From assembly GCA_023436115.1 (NCBI GenBank), contig JAEZKQ010000026.1, forward strand, positions 186,001 through 250,000: a stretch of 64,000 bases of DNA, in the 5' to 3' direction. Below, in pieces: positions 1 to 9,214 of the stretch. Positions within the stretch are counted from its first letter, which is position 1, and every line of letters begins with the position of its first letter. Both the position numbers and the translations under genes were made by a program. The notes beneath the pieces were generated by a model. It made no database searches, was not told the DNA's origin, and saw only the letters and a program-made list of their open reading frames with translations. This stretch comes from Bacillota bacterium (GTDB lineage Bacteria; Bacillota; Clostridia; Christensenellales; SZUA-584).

Positions 1-700
1 TTCTGATTTCCTGCGCGTATGTAGGACTGACTGTCACGAGTTTATCGGCAAATACAATGCCGCCTTTTAAGAAATTGGCACTGCCGTAATATTCGAAGTA
101 CTCGGGGTGATAATAGCGCTTATCAATACCCAGCAGTTCCGAGACAAAACCAAAATCGAAACGTCCCTGATAGCCAAGGCTATGCAGCGAAAGCACCGTT
201 TTGCTGTGTCCCTGCGGACGCGGCAGATACTGCGTTTTAAGCAGCATGGGTATCATCGCGGTATGCCAGTCGTTCACGTGGATGATGTCCGGTACAAACC
301 CCGTCATCGGCAGGGCTTCCAGTACAGCACGGCAGAAGAACGCATACTGCTCGCCTTCAAATGTGCCGCCGCGGTAAATCATATGCCCAAAATAATATTC
401 ATTATCGATAAAATAGATGGGTATACCGTCCCAGTCATAAAGCTCTAGGCCCACATACTGCGTACGCCATCCCAGTTCCACCGAGAAGCTGGCCAAATGC
501 TTGACTTTATCTTTATAGCTGTCCTTTATGATGCGATGAAACGGCAAAACCAAACGAATATCAAATCCTAAGTCTTTAAGCTCACGGGACAGCGTACCCA
601 TCACGTCGGCAAGGCCGCCTGTCTTTGCAAACGGCGCGCATTCCGCTCCGCACATGAGTACGCTTGGCTTTATAACCGTCTGAGTCACATCGTTCATCAT
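1..700 (-). CDS. glgA: Glycogen synthase GlgA (N-terminal part, gene runs off the window)
   Basis: Transfers glucose from ADP-glucose to the growing end of glycogen. About 233 N-terminal residues are visible and the rest lies beyond base 1. The start shows the GT5 signature ECAPFAKTGGLADV, with Lys26 of the KTGGL ADP-glucose-binding loop, followed by an N-terminal Rossmann fold including DIIHVNDWHT. The ATG at 700 shares one base with the glgD stop (TAATG), so translation is probably coupled. It is the last visible gene of malQ-glgB-glgC-glgD-glgA. The family call is firm; the missing C-terminal half cannot be judged. Confidence 0.97.
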   Translation of the reverse strand, partial: MMNDVTQTVIKPSVLMCGAECAPFAKTGGLADVMGTLSRELKDLGFDIRLVLPFHRIIKDSYKDKVKHLASFSVELGWRTQYVGLELYDWDGIPIYFIDNEYYFGHMIYRGGTFEGEQYAFFCRAVLEALPMTGFVPDIIHVNDWHTAMIPMLLKTQYLPRPQGHSKTVLSLHSLGYQGRFDFGFVSELLGIDKRYYHPEYFEYYGSANFLKGGIVFADKLVTVSPTYAQEIR

Positions 701-1827
701 TACAGCACCGATCCTTTTCTTATGATACTGGGATAGCTTATATCCCCGGCAAGACGGCGTCCCTCACGGATATGGCAGTTCTTATCCGCGATCACATGCT
801 CAAGCGTGCAGTTCTCATCAATATCACACTCTTGCATAATGATGCAGCCCTTTATCTTGGTGCCCTTGCCCACATGCACACCGCGGAACAGCATGCTGTC
901 CTCCACCTCACCGTCTATCACACAGCCGTTGGCAAGCAGGCTGTTTTTAACGGATGCGTTCTCGCCGTATTTCACGGGCGCTTCGTCCTTGATTTTCGTA
1001 TAAACAGGGTTGCCGGTATAGAACAGATCTTGTTGCACATCGGATCTTAACATATCGATATTGAGCTGGTAATAAGAGTTGATGGAATCCAGCCGCCCCA
1101 CATAGCCCTCATGCTCCAAAGCCAAAATTCGCAGATTGCTCACGTTTTTCATCAGCGCGTCACTGATAAAGTCAAAATTGCCGTGCGCCACCGAGCGGTC
1201 AACAAGATATTCAAGCAAGCTTTTGTGTATCAGAAACACATCCATGCTGATCTTATCCGAGCTGGAGTATTTAAAGTTGTAATCCATCTCGGTCACCCAG
1301 CCCTCCTCATCGGTGAACAGCCTTAAATCACGGCTTGTTTCCACATGCTCGGGATCCCTCTTTTCTACATTATAAAGCAGCGTAATATCCGCTTTTTTAT
1401 CGATATGGCTTTTGAGCATTTTGTTATATGTGGACGTAAAAATGGTGCTCACGCCTGACATGAGACAAAACGGCTGCGACGCGCGTTTTATATATGACAT
1501 ATTACTCTTTATCGCGTCTGTGAGGCCGCGGTATATGCCTGTATTTTCGGCATTGTCAAACGGAGGCAGTATAAAAAGCCCGTCCGTTTTGCGGCTTAAG
1601 TCCCACTCCTTGCCTGAACCCACATGATCCATCAGCGACTGGTAATTCTTTTGCGTGATAATGCCCACATTGCGTATACCGCTATTAACGATGTTGGATA
1701 AGTGAAAATCGATGGCGCGGTATCGCCCGCCCACAGGCAGCGCTGCAATGGAGCGCGCCAGCACAAGCTCTCGCAGATTATGATTTTCTTCGCCCGCATA
1801 AATAAGCCCAAATACGTCTTTAATCAT
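700..1827 (-). CDS. glgD: Glucose-1-phosphate adenylyltransferase-like subunit GlgD
   Basis: Non-catalytic or regulatory partner of GlgC in Firmicutes ADP-glucose pyrophosphorylase. The protein is 375 residues: a nucleotidyltransferase fold opening with IKDVFGLIYAGEE, then a left-handed beta-helix tail. The G-rich pyrophosphorylase loop (GGxGxRL in GlgC) is replaced by AGEENHNLRELV, as expected for GlgD rather than GlgC. I chose the ATG at 1827 because it overlaps the glgC stop as ATGA and has AGGCGGGGG just upstream; an in-frame start 42 bases earlier would lie inside glgC. Upstream neighbour glgC, downstream glgA. Confidence 0.95.
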   Translation of the reverse strand: MIKDVFGLIYAGEENHNLRELVLARSIAALPVGGRYRAIDFHLSNIVNSGIRNVGIITQKNYQSLMDHVGSGKEWDLSRKTDGLFILPPFDNAENTGIYRGLTDAIKSNMSYIKRASQPFCLMSGVSTIFTSTYNKMLKSHIDKKADITLLYNVEKRDPEHVETSRDLRLFTDEEGWVTEMDYNFKYSSSDKISMDVFLIHKSLLEYLVDRSVAHGNFDFISDALMKNVSNLRILALEHEGYVGRLDSINSYYQLNIDMLRSDVQQDLFYTGNPVYTKIKDEAPVKYGENASVKNSLLANGCVIDGEVEDSMLFRGVHVGKGTKIKGCIIMQECDIDENCTLEHVIADKNCHIREGRRLAGDISYPSIIRKGSVL

Positions 1828-3044
1828 ACCCCCGCCTCGCTTTCCACTCTGCATATATTCATTAAGCAAACGCTGTCCGGTTCAACGGACTCGCCCTGAT
1901 TTATTGTGGCTGCGTTTTTGATTCTTACCCCCTGGCCAATCACAGTGATTTTTTCGTCACCGCCTATGGCACAGCTGCTGCCGATCACCACATCTTCGTC
2001 GATGATGGCGCGCGTGATCACGCTGTCTTCCCCGACAACGGTGTTCTGCATGATGATGCTGTCCTTCACGTAAGCGCCTTTTTCTATCGTCACTTCGGGA
2101 AACAATACGCAATGTTCTACAACTCCGTCAATACGGCAGCCTTCGGATACAAAGCTTTTGTTAATTTGCGCATTGTCGCCCACATAATGCGGCGGCTGAT
2201 TGGGGTTTCTGGAAAACACCTTCCATGCCGGATCATGCAGATTCAGCTCGCTGCGTCCGCTGAGCAATTCCATGTTGGCTTCCCAAAGGCTGTCGATTGT
2301 CCCGACATCTTTCCAATAGCCCTTAAAGCGGTATGCGAATATCATCTCATTGGCATCAAGCATTTTGGGTATGATATCCTTGCCAAAATCGTTGGACGAA
2401 GAAGCGTCCTCACTGTCAGCCTGCAAATATCTCTTGACCTTTTTCCAATTGAAAATGTAAACGCCCATTGAAGCCAGGTTGCTTTTTGGATGTTTGGGCT
2501 TCTCTTCAAAGTCCATCACGCGCTGCGTTTCGTCTGTATTCATAATGCCGTAGCGCGGTGCATCCTCGATAGGTACTTCAATCACAGCAATGGTCGCGTC
2601 TGCCTCCGTCTGAATATGAAACTTGAGCATGGCGTTATAGTCCATCTTATAGATATGATCGCCCGAAAGCACAAGTAAATAATCCGGACTGAATTTCTCA
2701 ATAAAGAAGGTGTTCTGATGGATCGCGTTGGCCGTACCCGAATACCATTCGCCTCGCTCAGATTTTAAATACGGCGGCAGTATGTAAACGCCCCCCGTGT
2801 TGCTGTCCAAATCCCAAGGCGCACCTGTGCTGATATACGAGTTAAGTTCCAGCGGCTGATATTGCGTTAATACACCCACTGTGTCGATACCGGAGTTGGT
2901 GCAGTTGGAAAGCGGGAAATCGATAATTTTATATTTGCCGCCGTAAGGCACGGCAGGTTTAGCGCGTGTTTTCGTGAGTACCCCAAGGCGCGCTCCCTGG
3001 CCTCCCGCAAGCAGCATGGCGATGCATTTTTTCTTATTGATCAT
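1824..3044 (-). CDS. glgC: Glucose-1-phosphate adenylyltransferase GlgC (ADP-glucose pyrophosphorylase)
   Basis: Makes ADP-glucose from ATP and glucose-1-phosphate, the committed step of bacterial glycogen synthesis. The 406-residue protein has the catalytic/allosteric N-terminal loop LLAGGQGARLGVLT, the KPAVPYGGKYKIIDFPLSN block, and the substrate-binding motif FEEKPKHPKS, then a hexapeptide beta-helix tail. It starts with an ATGA overlap on the glgB stop and ends with an ATGA overlap on the glgD start. Together with GlgD it probably forms the heteromeric enzyme known from Bacillus. Nothing unusual in length or motifs. Confidence 0.97.
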   Translation of the reverse strand: MINKKKCIAMLLAGGQGARLGVLTKTRAKPAVPYGGKYKIIDFPLSNCTNSGIDTVGVLTQYQPLELNSYISTGAPWDLDSNTGGVYILPPYLKSERGEWYSGTANAIHQNTFFIEKFSPDYLLVLSGDHIYKMDYNAMLKFHIQTEADATIAVIEVPIEDAPRYGIMNTDETQRVMDFEEKPKHPKSNLASMGVYIFNWKKVKRYLQADSEDASSSNDFGKDIIPKMLDANEMIFAYRFKGYWKDVGTIDSLWEANMELLSGRSELNLHDPAWKVFSRNPNQPPHYVGDNAQINKSFVSEGCRIDGVVEHCVLFPEVTIEKGAYVKDSIIMQNTVVGEDSVITRAIIDEDVVIGSSCAIGGDEKITVIGQGVRIKNAATINQGESVEPDSVCLMNICRVESEAGV

Positions 3045-4954
3045 ATCTTATTACCTCGCTTTACAGGAATATCGCTAAAATCATAGTAGACGGCAGATAG
3101 CGGCGGCAGCGATATCTCCGCGCTGTAAGGCAGGCCTCCAAAGCCCTCCTGTCTGACCGCAATAGGCTTATTATCCCTGCCTTCGCCGCCAAAAGCCGTG
3201 CTATCGCTCGAGAACGCTTCGCGCAACATGCCTTCATACGGCAGGCCGATCCTAAAATGATCGATGTTAACAGGCGTAAAATTAAATGCACAGACGCAGC
3301 TTTGCGCCGCACCGCCCGCACTGCGCCGCATAAAGCAAAGCGCGCTTTTCTGTGCGTCGTCCACATTGAGCCACATGAAACCGTCCCAGCTGTCGTCCAC
3401 CTCATACAGCGCTGGGCTCTGTGTATAAAAAGCATTAAGAGCTTTCACATACTTTTGCATCTGCCTGTGGCGTTCATAGTCCAGCAGGAACCAGTCGAGC
3501 TGCTTCTTCTCATCCCATTCTATAAATTGACCGAACTCGCTGCCCATAAACAAGAGTTTTTTACCCGGATGCGCGTACATAAACCCAAGCAGTGCGCGAA
3601 GCGAGGCGAATTTTTCATCATATGTACCGAACATCTTGTTTAGAAGCGATTTTTTCCCGTGAACCACTTCGTCATGGGAGTAAGGCAGTATGAAATTCTC
3701 GGAGAATGCGTAACACATCGAAAAAGTCAGCTTGTTATGATGGAACTGGCGGAAATAATGATCCATGGACATATAATCGAGCGTGTCGTGCATAAAGCCC
3801 ATATTCCACTTGAAAACAAAGCCAAGGCCGCCGTCGTAGGGCGGCTTTGTGATGCTCGGGTACGATGTGGATTCCTCAGCAATAGTCAAAGCGCCAGGAT
3901 AACGCGTGAGTATCACGGCGTTTAGCTTTTTTAAAAAAGCCACGGCATGAAGATCGATATTGCCACCGTGCTCGTTGGGCACATACTCGCCTTCGTTTCG
4001 CGCATAGTTTAAATACAGCATCGAGGTCACCGCGTCCACACGGATACCGTCAACATGGTACACATCAAAAAACATCATCGCGCTGGACACGAGGAAGCTG
4101 ACTACCTCGGGTCGCGAATAATTGAATATCAGCGTTCCCCACTGGGGGTGATTGGCCTGCATGGGGTTTTGATGTTCAAAAAGGCAAGTACCATCAAAAC
4201 GCGCCAGTCCGTGCTCATCCTTTGGGAAATGCGCGGGCACCCAGTCCAAGATCACACCGATACCCTTGGCGTGCATGGTGTCTACGAAATACATATAGTC
4301 CTGCGGCGTCCCGTAGCGGCTCGTCACCGCATAAAAACCCGTTACCTGATAACCCCACGATCCGTCAAACGGGTATTCCGTAATTGGGAGCAGCTCCACA
4401 TGGGTAAAGCCCATCTCCACAAGATAGTCGCTTAAGGAGTCCGCTATTTCTCTTAAGCTGGCAAAATTATATCCTTCCTTGGTACGCCATGAACCCAAGT
4501 GCATTTCATAAATGCACATAGGCCGTCTTTGCACATCCCGCGTAGCACGGCGCTCCATATAAGCGCTGTCCTGCCACATGTAATTAAGCGACCAGACCTT
4601 AGACGCTGTAGCGGGCCTCACCTCAGCGTGAAAAGCAAACGGATCGGCCTTGTAAACCGTCTTACCGTCGCAACCTACGATACAGTATTTATAACAATCG
4701 CCATCTTTTAAGCCCGATACAAAAGCGACATAAACGCCCTGATGAAGCTTCTCCATCGGGTTACTTGACGGATCCCAGTTGTTGAAATCACCCACAACGC
4801 TGACCTTACGCGCATTGGGCGCATAAACCATAAAGCGATGGGCATTTAATTCGCTTATATGATGACATCCGAAAACGGCATAGGCTTGCTGTGCTTCTCC
4901 GATATTGAACAGGTATATCTCATCCATATCGATAAGTTTTTCATAATCCTGCAT
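3041..4954 (-). CDS. glgB: 1,4-alpha-glucan branching enzyme GlgB
   Basis: Cuts alpha-1,4 glucan chains and reattaches them through alpha-1,6 bonds. The order is a CBM48 domain (APNARKVSVVGDFNNWDP), the GH13 barrel with nucleophile region GIRVDAVTSMLY, acid/base region TIAEESTSYP and transition-state region LPYSHDEVVHGKKSL, then an all-beta C-terminal domain. I prefer the ATG at 4954, with AAAGGA about 11 bases upstream, giving 637 residues. An in-frame TTG at 5005 would add 17 residues but has no visible ribosome site. The 134-base gap to malQ is the only real gap in the glycogen operon and may hold a second promoter. Confidence 0.96.
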   Translation of the reverse strand: MQDYEKLIDMDEIYLFNIGEAQQAYAVFGCHHISELNAHRFMVYAPNARKVSVVGDFNNWDPSSNPMEKLHQGVYVAFVSGLKDGDCYKYCIVGCDGKTVYKADPFAFHAEVRPATASKVWSLNYMWQDSAYMERRATRDVQRRPMCIYEMHLGSWRTKEGYNFASLREIADSLSDYLVEMGFTHVELLPITEYPFDGSWGYQVTGFYAVTSRYGTPQDYMYFVDTMHAKGIGVILDWVPAHFPKDEHGLARFDGTCLFEHQNPMQANHPQWGTLIFNYSRPEVVSFLVSSAMMFFDVYHVDGIRVDAVTSMLYLNYARNEGEYVPNEHGGNIDLHAVAFLKKLNAVILTRYPGALTIAEESTSYPSITKPPYDGGLGFVFKWNMGFMHDTLDYMSMDHYFRQFHHNKLTFSMCYAFSENFILPYSHDEVVHGKKSLLNKMFGTYDEKFASLRALLGFMYAHPGKKLLFMGSEFGQFIEWDEKKQLDWFLLDYERHRQMQKYVKALNAFYTQSPALYEVDDSWDGFMWLNVDDAQKSALCFMRRSAGGAAQSCVCAFNFTPVNIDHFRIGLPYEGMLREAFSSDSTAFGGEGRDNKPIAVRQEGFGGLPYSAEISLPPLSAVYYDFSDIPVKRGNKI

Positions 4955-5088
4955 AGAAACACACATCCTTTGTATCGTTAGACTATATCCTTCTTTGTTT
5001 GCCAATACTATTCGACTTAAGTAAACTTTTTCCCTCTATTTTCGCTACCAGACAAGTATGCTTTTGTTAAAACAACTTAAAAATTGAT

Positions 5089-6567
5089 CTAGTAAGCGCC
5101 ATTCCTTCCGTAAATCTGCGTGAGCTTTTTTAAATTCTGCATGGCTGTATCTTGTAACTCTTCGGGTTTAAGCCGCCACCGCCAATACCCTTGAGCCTCT
5201 TGCGGACGGTTCATTCTCGCGGACGAGCCCAGCCCCAAAATATCCTGCATGGGTATGATGCAAACATCCGCCACAGAGCTCATCGCCAGGCGTATGAGCT
5301 GCCAATGAATAGACGCATCGTCAACGCTCCCCAAATACTCGGCTAAAAAGCGTTTCTCGCCCTCACCCAGCGTGCTATACCATCCAACCGTTGTATCATT
5401 ATCATGTGTGCCCGTATAGACGATGCAGTTCTTATCGTACCGATGAGGAAGATATATGCTCCCGCCATCCTCATCAAACGCAAAGTGGAGCACCTTAAGC
5501 CCCGGAAAACCCGTCTCACGGAGCAAATCAAAAACACCCTGCGTTAAAAATCCCAGATCTTCGGCGATGAGCGGCAAATTGCCCAGTGCTTGTTGGAGCG
5601 CATCGAAAAAATCCATACCCGGCCCTTGGCACCAGCAGCCGCACTCAGCCGTCAGGGCGTCTTCGGGTATGGCGTAATAGGCCTCGAAGGCACGAAAATG
5701 ATCGATACGCAGATAATCGTAAAGTGTAAGCTGGTGCGCAATGCGTTTTATCCACCAATCATAGCCTGTTTCCTTAAGCACATCCCAATCATAAACAGGA
5801 TTGCCCCAAAGCTGACCCGTTTCCGAAAAGTAGTCCGGGGGACATCCGGCCACGCGGCCTTGTTTGTCGAGTATACGCCCCAGTGTCCACGCATCCGCGC
5901 TGTCGGGCGCCACATAGATGGGCATATCACCGATAATGTGCACGCCGAGCTGCGTCGCATAGCTGTGCAGCTTTTCCCACTGGCAGAAGAATAAGTACTG
6001 AACAAATATATGATAATTGATCTGCTCTTTTAACCGTATTTCCGCTTGCTTGATGGCATCCTCTTGCCGTTGTGAGAGCACTTCGGGCCACTCCCAAAAC
6101 GGACACATATCGTTTTCGGCCTTGACAGCCATAAAAAGCGCGAAGTCACTGAGCCAGAACGCATGCTTTTGCGCAAAAGCCGCTACTGGCTCTGACAAGC
6201 GCTCCGCGGAAAACTGCCATGCAGCTTCGAGTATTTTTTGCTTGCCTATGAATTGCGCATAATAATCCACTTCACCGTCATTGCCGCCGAAAAGCTCTTC
6301 GCAGTGTTCCAGCGCTTCACCGGGAATCAAACCGTCGTTGTAAAGATCGTCAAAGTCTATGAAATACGGATTGCCCGCAAACGCGCTGAACGCCTGATAA
6401 GGTGAATCACCGTAACCCGTGGGCGATGCGGGCAGTATCTGCCAGTACATTTGCCCGTTCTGTGCAAGCAAATCTATAAAATCACGCGCACATTGCCCCA
6501 GCGTGCCGATTCCGAACCGTCCGGGCAGTGATGAAATACCAAGTAGTATACCGCTTCCTCTTTCCAT
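5089..6567 (-). CDS. malQ: 4-alpha-glucanotransferase MalQ (amylomaltase)
   Basis: GH77 enzyme that moves maltodextrin segments between glucan chains; it works on glycogen or maltodextrin pools in the cytoplasm. At 492 residues it is typical of the short bacterial form. It opens with ERGSGILLGISSLPGRFGIG, shows the nucleophile region LRIDHFRAFEAYY, the acid/base region PLIAEDLGFL and the third acidic region YTGTHDNDTTVGW. AAGGAGG sits just upstream of the ATG, 11 bases after the preceding PfkB-like gene, so the two are probably cotranscribed. Placement ahead of glgB suggests recycling of glucans in glycogen turnover. Confidence 0.96.
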   Translation of the reverse strand: MERGSGILLGISSLPGRFGIGTLGQCARDFIDLLAQNGQMYWQILPASPTGYGDSPYQAFSAFAGNPYFIDFDDLYNDGLIPGEALEHCEELFGGNDGEVDYYAQFIGKQKILEAAWQFSAERLSEPVAAFAQKHAFWLSDFALFMAVKAENDMCPFWEWPEVLSQRQEDAIKQAEIRLKEQINYHIFVQYLFFCQWEKLHSYATQLGVHIIGDMPIYVAPDSADAWTLGRILDKQGRVAGCPPDYFSETGQLWGNPVYDWDVLKETGYDWWIKRIAHQLTLYDYLRIDHFRAFEAYYAIPEDALTAECGCWCQGPGMDFFDALQQALGNLPLIAEDLGFLTQGVFDLLRETGFPGLKVLHFAFDEDGGSIYLPHRYDKNCIVYTGTHDNDTTVGWYSTLGEGEKRFLAEYLGSVDDASIHWQLIRLAMSSVADVCIIPMQDILGLGSSARMNRPQEAQGYWRWRLKPEELQDTAMQNLKKLTQIYGRNGAY

Positions 6568-6578
6568 ACCGCCTCCTT

Positions 6579-7250
6579 CTAGCTGCCGCTTCGACAGGCT
6601 GTGCCGGCGATAAACGTTTTAACAGTCTGCGTGGTCAGCGGCGCGCGATATGCGCCCATCGTCGATGCATTGAATGCATAGCGGGCATATGCGTAGTCGA
6701 TGGTGTCTTTAGAGAACATTCCGCCCAACGCGCTTTGTATCAGGTCTACGCAAATAGCGTCCCCCGAACCCGTGGTATCTGGCGTCTTGATATTGTTGGC
6801 GGGTATATAGCCCGTATAATCCTTGCAGTCTGCGCATTCGCCATGCGCACCCGGCTGCATGCTCACATTTGCCGTACCTGCCTTAGCCTCTTCAATACCA
6901 AGGCCGTTCGTCACATAAACGTTTTCCATCTCATTGAGAATAAAAAAGTCGATGTATGGCAAAAAGCGTTTCACGCCTAGCCTTGCATCGCCCTTCTGAA
7001 CAAAAATATTCGCAAACGTCTTCACACCGTGTTTTTTCGCTGTTTTGAGCATTTCAAGCAGGCCATCCGCCTCCTGCTTGGGCATGCCGCAAAGGCTTGC
7101 CGTCGAAAGCGCACGGCATTGCATTAAGCTATCCATGCCGGTATCGTCCACCAATGTATCTTTAAACAGGCCATTTTCCACAGGCATCGCGACGATATCC
7201 GTCATCTCAGGCCCCATTGTCATCACGTCAAAAATCTGTGTTGTCATCAT
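6579..7250 (-). CDS. PfkB-family sugar kinase, internally deleted (probable remnant)
   Basis: The 223-residue product keeps the end and start of a PfkB/ribokinase-type kinase. The N-terminus (TTQIFDVMTMGPEMTDIVAM) and C-terminal catalytic block DTTGSGDA with the conserved Asp are present. The segment that normally follows MPVENGLFKD, carrying the GGxxxN substrate motif, lid and GR motif (roughly 90-110 residues), is absent; the sequence passes directly into MDSLMQCRALSTASLCGMP. No stop or frameshift is visible, so it could be translated, but it is unlikely to bind sugar normally. The start is taken at the ATG at 7250, where homology begins. It lies 11 bases before malQ. A role as active kinase is doubtful. 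Confidence 0.7.
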   Translation of the reverse strand: MMTTQIFDVMTMGPEMTDIVAMPVENGLFKDTLVDDTGMDSLMQCRALSTASLCGMPKQEADGLLEMLKTAKKHGVKTFANIFVQKGDARLGVKRFLPYIDFFILNEMENVYVTNGLGIEEAKAGTANVSMQPGAHGECADCKDYTGYIPANNIKTPDTTGSGDAICVDLIQSALGGMFSKDTIDYAYARYAFNASTMGAYRAPLTTQTVKTFIAGTACRSGS

Positions 7251-7312
7251 AAGCCTATGATACACCAAATTGGCATTTATGACTACTGGAATATGGGCAA
7301 AAATGACACCCC

Positions 7313-7353
7313 AAAAAGAAAACAGCAGTACCAAAATGGCATTACTGTTTTCT
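7313..7353 (-). terminator. Rho-independent terminator after the MerR gene
   Basis: On the minus strand AGAAAACAG pairs with CTGTTTTCT across a loop of about 19 bases, followed by a T run. It lies 35 bases after the stop of the MerR/TipAS gene and before the PfkB remnant. Confidence 0.75.
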
Positions 7354-7387
7354 ACTATATAACATTATTATGTTTGTGCCTATCGGA

Positions 7388-8143
7388 TTATCCGCAGTAG
7401 ACCATCAGCGCATCTCTTAAGAACGCTGCACAGCCCGGCCCGATTTTCTCGTAGTACGCTTTAAAACGCTCGTCGTCCACATACATTTGTCCAAGGCCCT
7501 TATGCGCCTCGGGGCTGTAGCTGGGCCACGTGCACATCAGCCACTGTTTGTGCAGAGCGCAGGCTTTTTGCGCCAGCTCACCGGCGGGATCTTTCGTCTC
7601 CAGCGCGGCTTTAAGCGTGTCATTCACTTCCTTAGAAAGCTTCTCCATGCGCTCATACTCATCGCGTGACATACCCATCAGCCTCTCGTTGGATTTATTG
7701 ACCGTTTCCTCGCCATATTTTGCGCGCACCTCAGCGCCATACTGCTTTTCATTTTCCTCGATGAGTCCTTTTTTGAACCCTTCGAACTTTTCTTTATCCG
7801 TCATAGCGATTTCTCCTTTCTCGAAGGCAATTGTTTTGCGCACATTGTCAATCAGCGTGGCAAGCTGCTTTTGTTTTTCCAGCAACGCATCAAGATGAGC
7901 CTCCAGCGCTTTGCGGCGCGTGAAATCCGGCGACGATACGATGCTTTTGATTTCATCCAAGCTCACGCCCAGCTCGCGGTAAAACAATATCTGCTGAAGT
8001 GCGTCCACTTCGTTTTGCCCGTAAACCCGATACCCCGACATATTGACGTCTTTGGGACGCAACAGACCGATCTCATCGTAATACCGGAGCGTACGGGTGC
8101 TGATGCCCGCTAGCTTTGCCAGCTTGCTTATTGTGTAATCCAT
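7388..8143 (-). CDS. MerR-family regulator with TipAS effector domain
   Basis: Transcription factor of 251 residues. Residues 1-70 are a MerR winged helix (ISKLAKLAGISTRTLRYYDEIGLL), followed by a coiled-coil dimer helix to about 115 and a C-terminal TipAS domain (CALHKQWLMCTWP, YSPEAHKGLGQMYVDDERF). TipAS domains bind thiopeptide-like or other amphipathic drugs and switch the protein to an activator. A GGGAGG ribosome site precedes the ATG. Its own promoter has the 19-base spacer typical of MerR targets, so it is probably autoregulated. No drug exporter is adjacent in the same direction; its other targets are not evident. Confidence 0.93.
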   Translation of the reverse strand: MDYTISKLAKLAGISTRTLRYYDEIGLLRPKDVNMSGYRVYGQNEVDALQQILFYRELGVSLDEIKSIVSSPDFTRRKALEAHLDALLEKQKQLATLIDNVRKTIAFEKGEIAMTDKEKFEGFKKGLIEENEKQYGAEVRAKYGEETVNKSNERLMGMSRDEYERMEKLSKEVNDTLKAALETKDPAGELAQKACALHKQWLMCTWPSYSPEAHKGLGQMYVDDERFKAYYEKIGPGCAAFLRDALMVYCG

Positions 8144-8166
8144 GCGCTTACCTCCCTTCGAGAGTT

Positions 8167-8197
8167 ATCGTAAACCTTTACGCAACGTCAATGTCAA
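8167..8197 (-). promoter_or_regulatory. MerR-type promoter with 19-base spacer and operator
   Basis: On the minus strand TTGACA (8197-8192) and TACGAT (8172-8167) are separated by 19 bases, the over-long spacing that MerR-family regulators correct by bending DNA. Between them lies an imperfect dyad, CATTGACG-ttg-CGTAAAGG, 6 of 8 positions matching. A second perfect short dyad, CGTAAA-cc-TTTACG, overlaps the -10. Confidence 0.8.
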
Positions 8198-8234
8198 GCA
8201 GTAATTTTAAATTATTTAAAAGATTAATAATCCG

Positions 8235-8747
8235 CTATCCCATCGACTTGTATGACGAATATTCCACCATGACATCATACTGTTTGCCCGATTCTGCGGT
8301 CTTTAAATTTATAGTCACACTGTTATTACTCCAGCTTATCATTTCTCTGTCGTTGTTATCAACGGTCTTTTGTCCTTCTCCCAATTCAATCGTGAGCTCA
8401 TCAAGAACCTGCTCAAAAAAATCGTTCCGTTTCTTTTCATCCGTAAAACTGTCCTTCAATATAACCACAGCGTTGGCCTGCGATTCATTGGAAAAAGTGT
8501 TTATGCTGCCTCCCCACCGATGGCTCCAAATCATCACATCGCCAAAGGCGAACTGATCGGAATTTTTAGAACTGCTATACCGATATTTATATCCGTCTAA
8601 AAGCAGCTTTATAGAATTGGCACCGGGGATATCCTCAAACTCCTCAAAAAACGCTGTGAGCGTACTCCATTGCTTGGGTGTCGCGCAGCCCGAAAACAGG
8701 CCGACAATCAGCAGTATGACAATTAATAAAAGTGTTAACCGCCTCAT
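8235..8747 (-). CDS. Putative lipoprotein of unknown function
   Basis: The 170-residue product starts RRLTLLLIVILLIVGLFSGC, a signal peptide ending in a lipobox (LFSGC) with the Cys near residue 20, so it should be lipid-anchored on the outer face of the membrane. The mature part is a mixed alpha/beta domain of about 150 residues with no motif I recognise (IPGANSIKLLLDGYKYRY, MIWSHRWGGSINTF). It is monocistronic: the MerR gene starts 90 bases downstream on the same strand with its own promoter. The lipoprotein call is good; the function is unknown. Confidence 0.75.
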   Translation of the reverse strand: MRRLTLLLIVILLIVGLFSGCATPKQWSTLTAFFEEFEDIPGANSIKLLLDGYKYRYSSSKNSDQFAFGDVMIWSHRWGGSINTFSNESQANAVVILKDSFTDEKKRNDFFEQVLDELTIELGEGQKTVDNNDREMISWSNNSVTINLKTAESGKQYDVMVEYSSYKSMG

Positions 8748-9214
8748 AATCCTTTTCCTCGTTTGTTTCGTTTTTGTTATTTTGTCACATGCTTCTTCAT
8801 ATTATCATGAGGCAAAACCAGTTCTCTTTTTTGAAACATCGTGAACTAGGTTTTATGAATCAATATTGTGTTAATTCTAAGTTTAGTAGATGTATTTGGT
8901 ACGATAGCAGTAGCTAATGCTAGCGGAATACTTACTAAACAACCGATAATATAACGAAGAAAAAAAGGATTATAATTTGATAGCTGAGCATGTAGATTAT
9001 ATGAAAGCAAAAAAGTCGCAATTGCCTACAGTGTATGTTCTTCCCTGGCAGAGACGCGGTTTCTATTCATCTTATCCGAACAAAAGACAAGATTATACAA
9101 AGGGCAATTCTATCAGCATTTCCAACAGATGCAATGCGAAACACATGATAAATCAGGCGTTTATGCTTTTTATGATACCAATTTTGGAGCAAGGCCAGCA
9201 CCTTACATATTTAG
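8748..9214. other. Gap without a convincing gene, apparent decayed DNA
   Basis: AT-rich stretch between the lipoprotein and the copper region. A plus-strand reading frame of 83 codons at 8977-9228, with TTG start after AAAAAAGGA, matches nothing I know. On the minus strand about 60 codons (roughly 9045-8860) read like a hydrophobic protein end (GCLVSIPLALATAI). Neither is supported well enough to call. Together with the CopA fragment next door it suggests loss of one or more genes. Confidence 0.4.
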
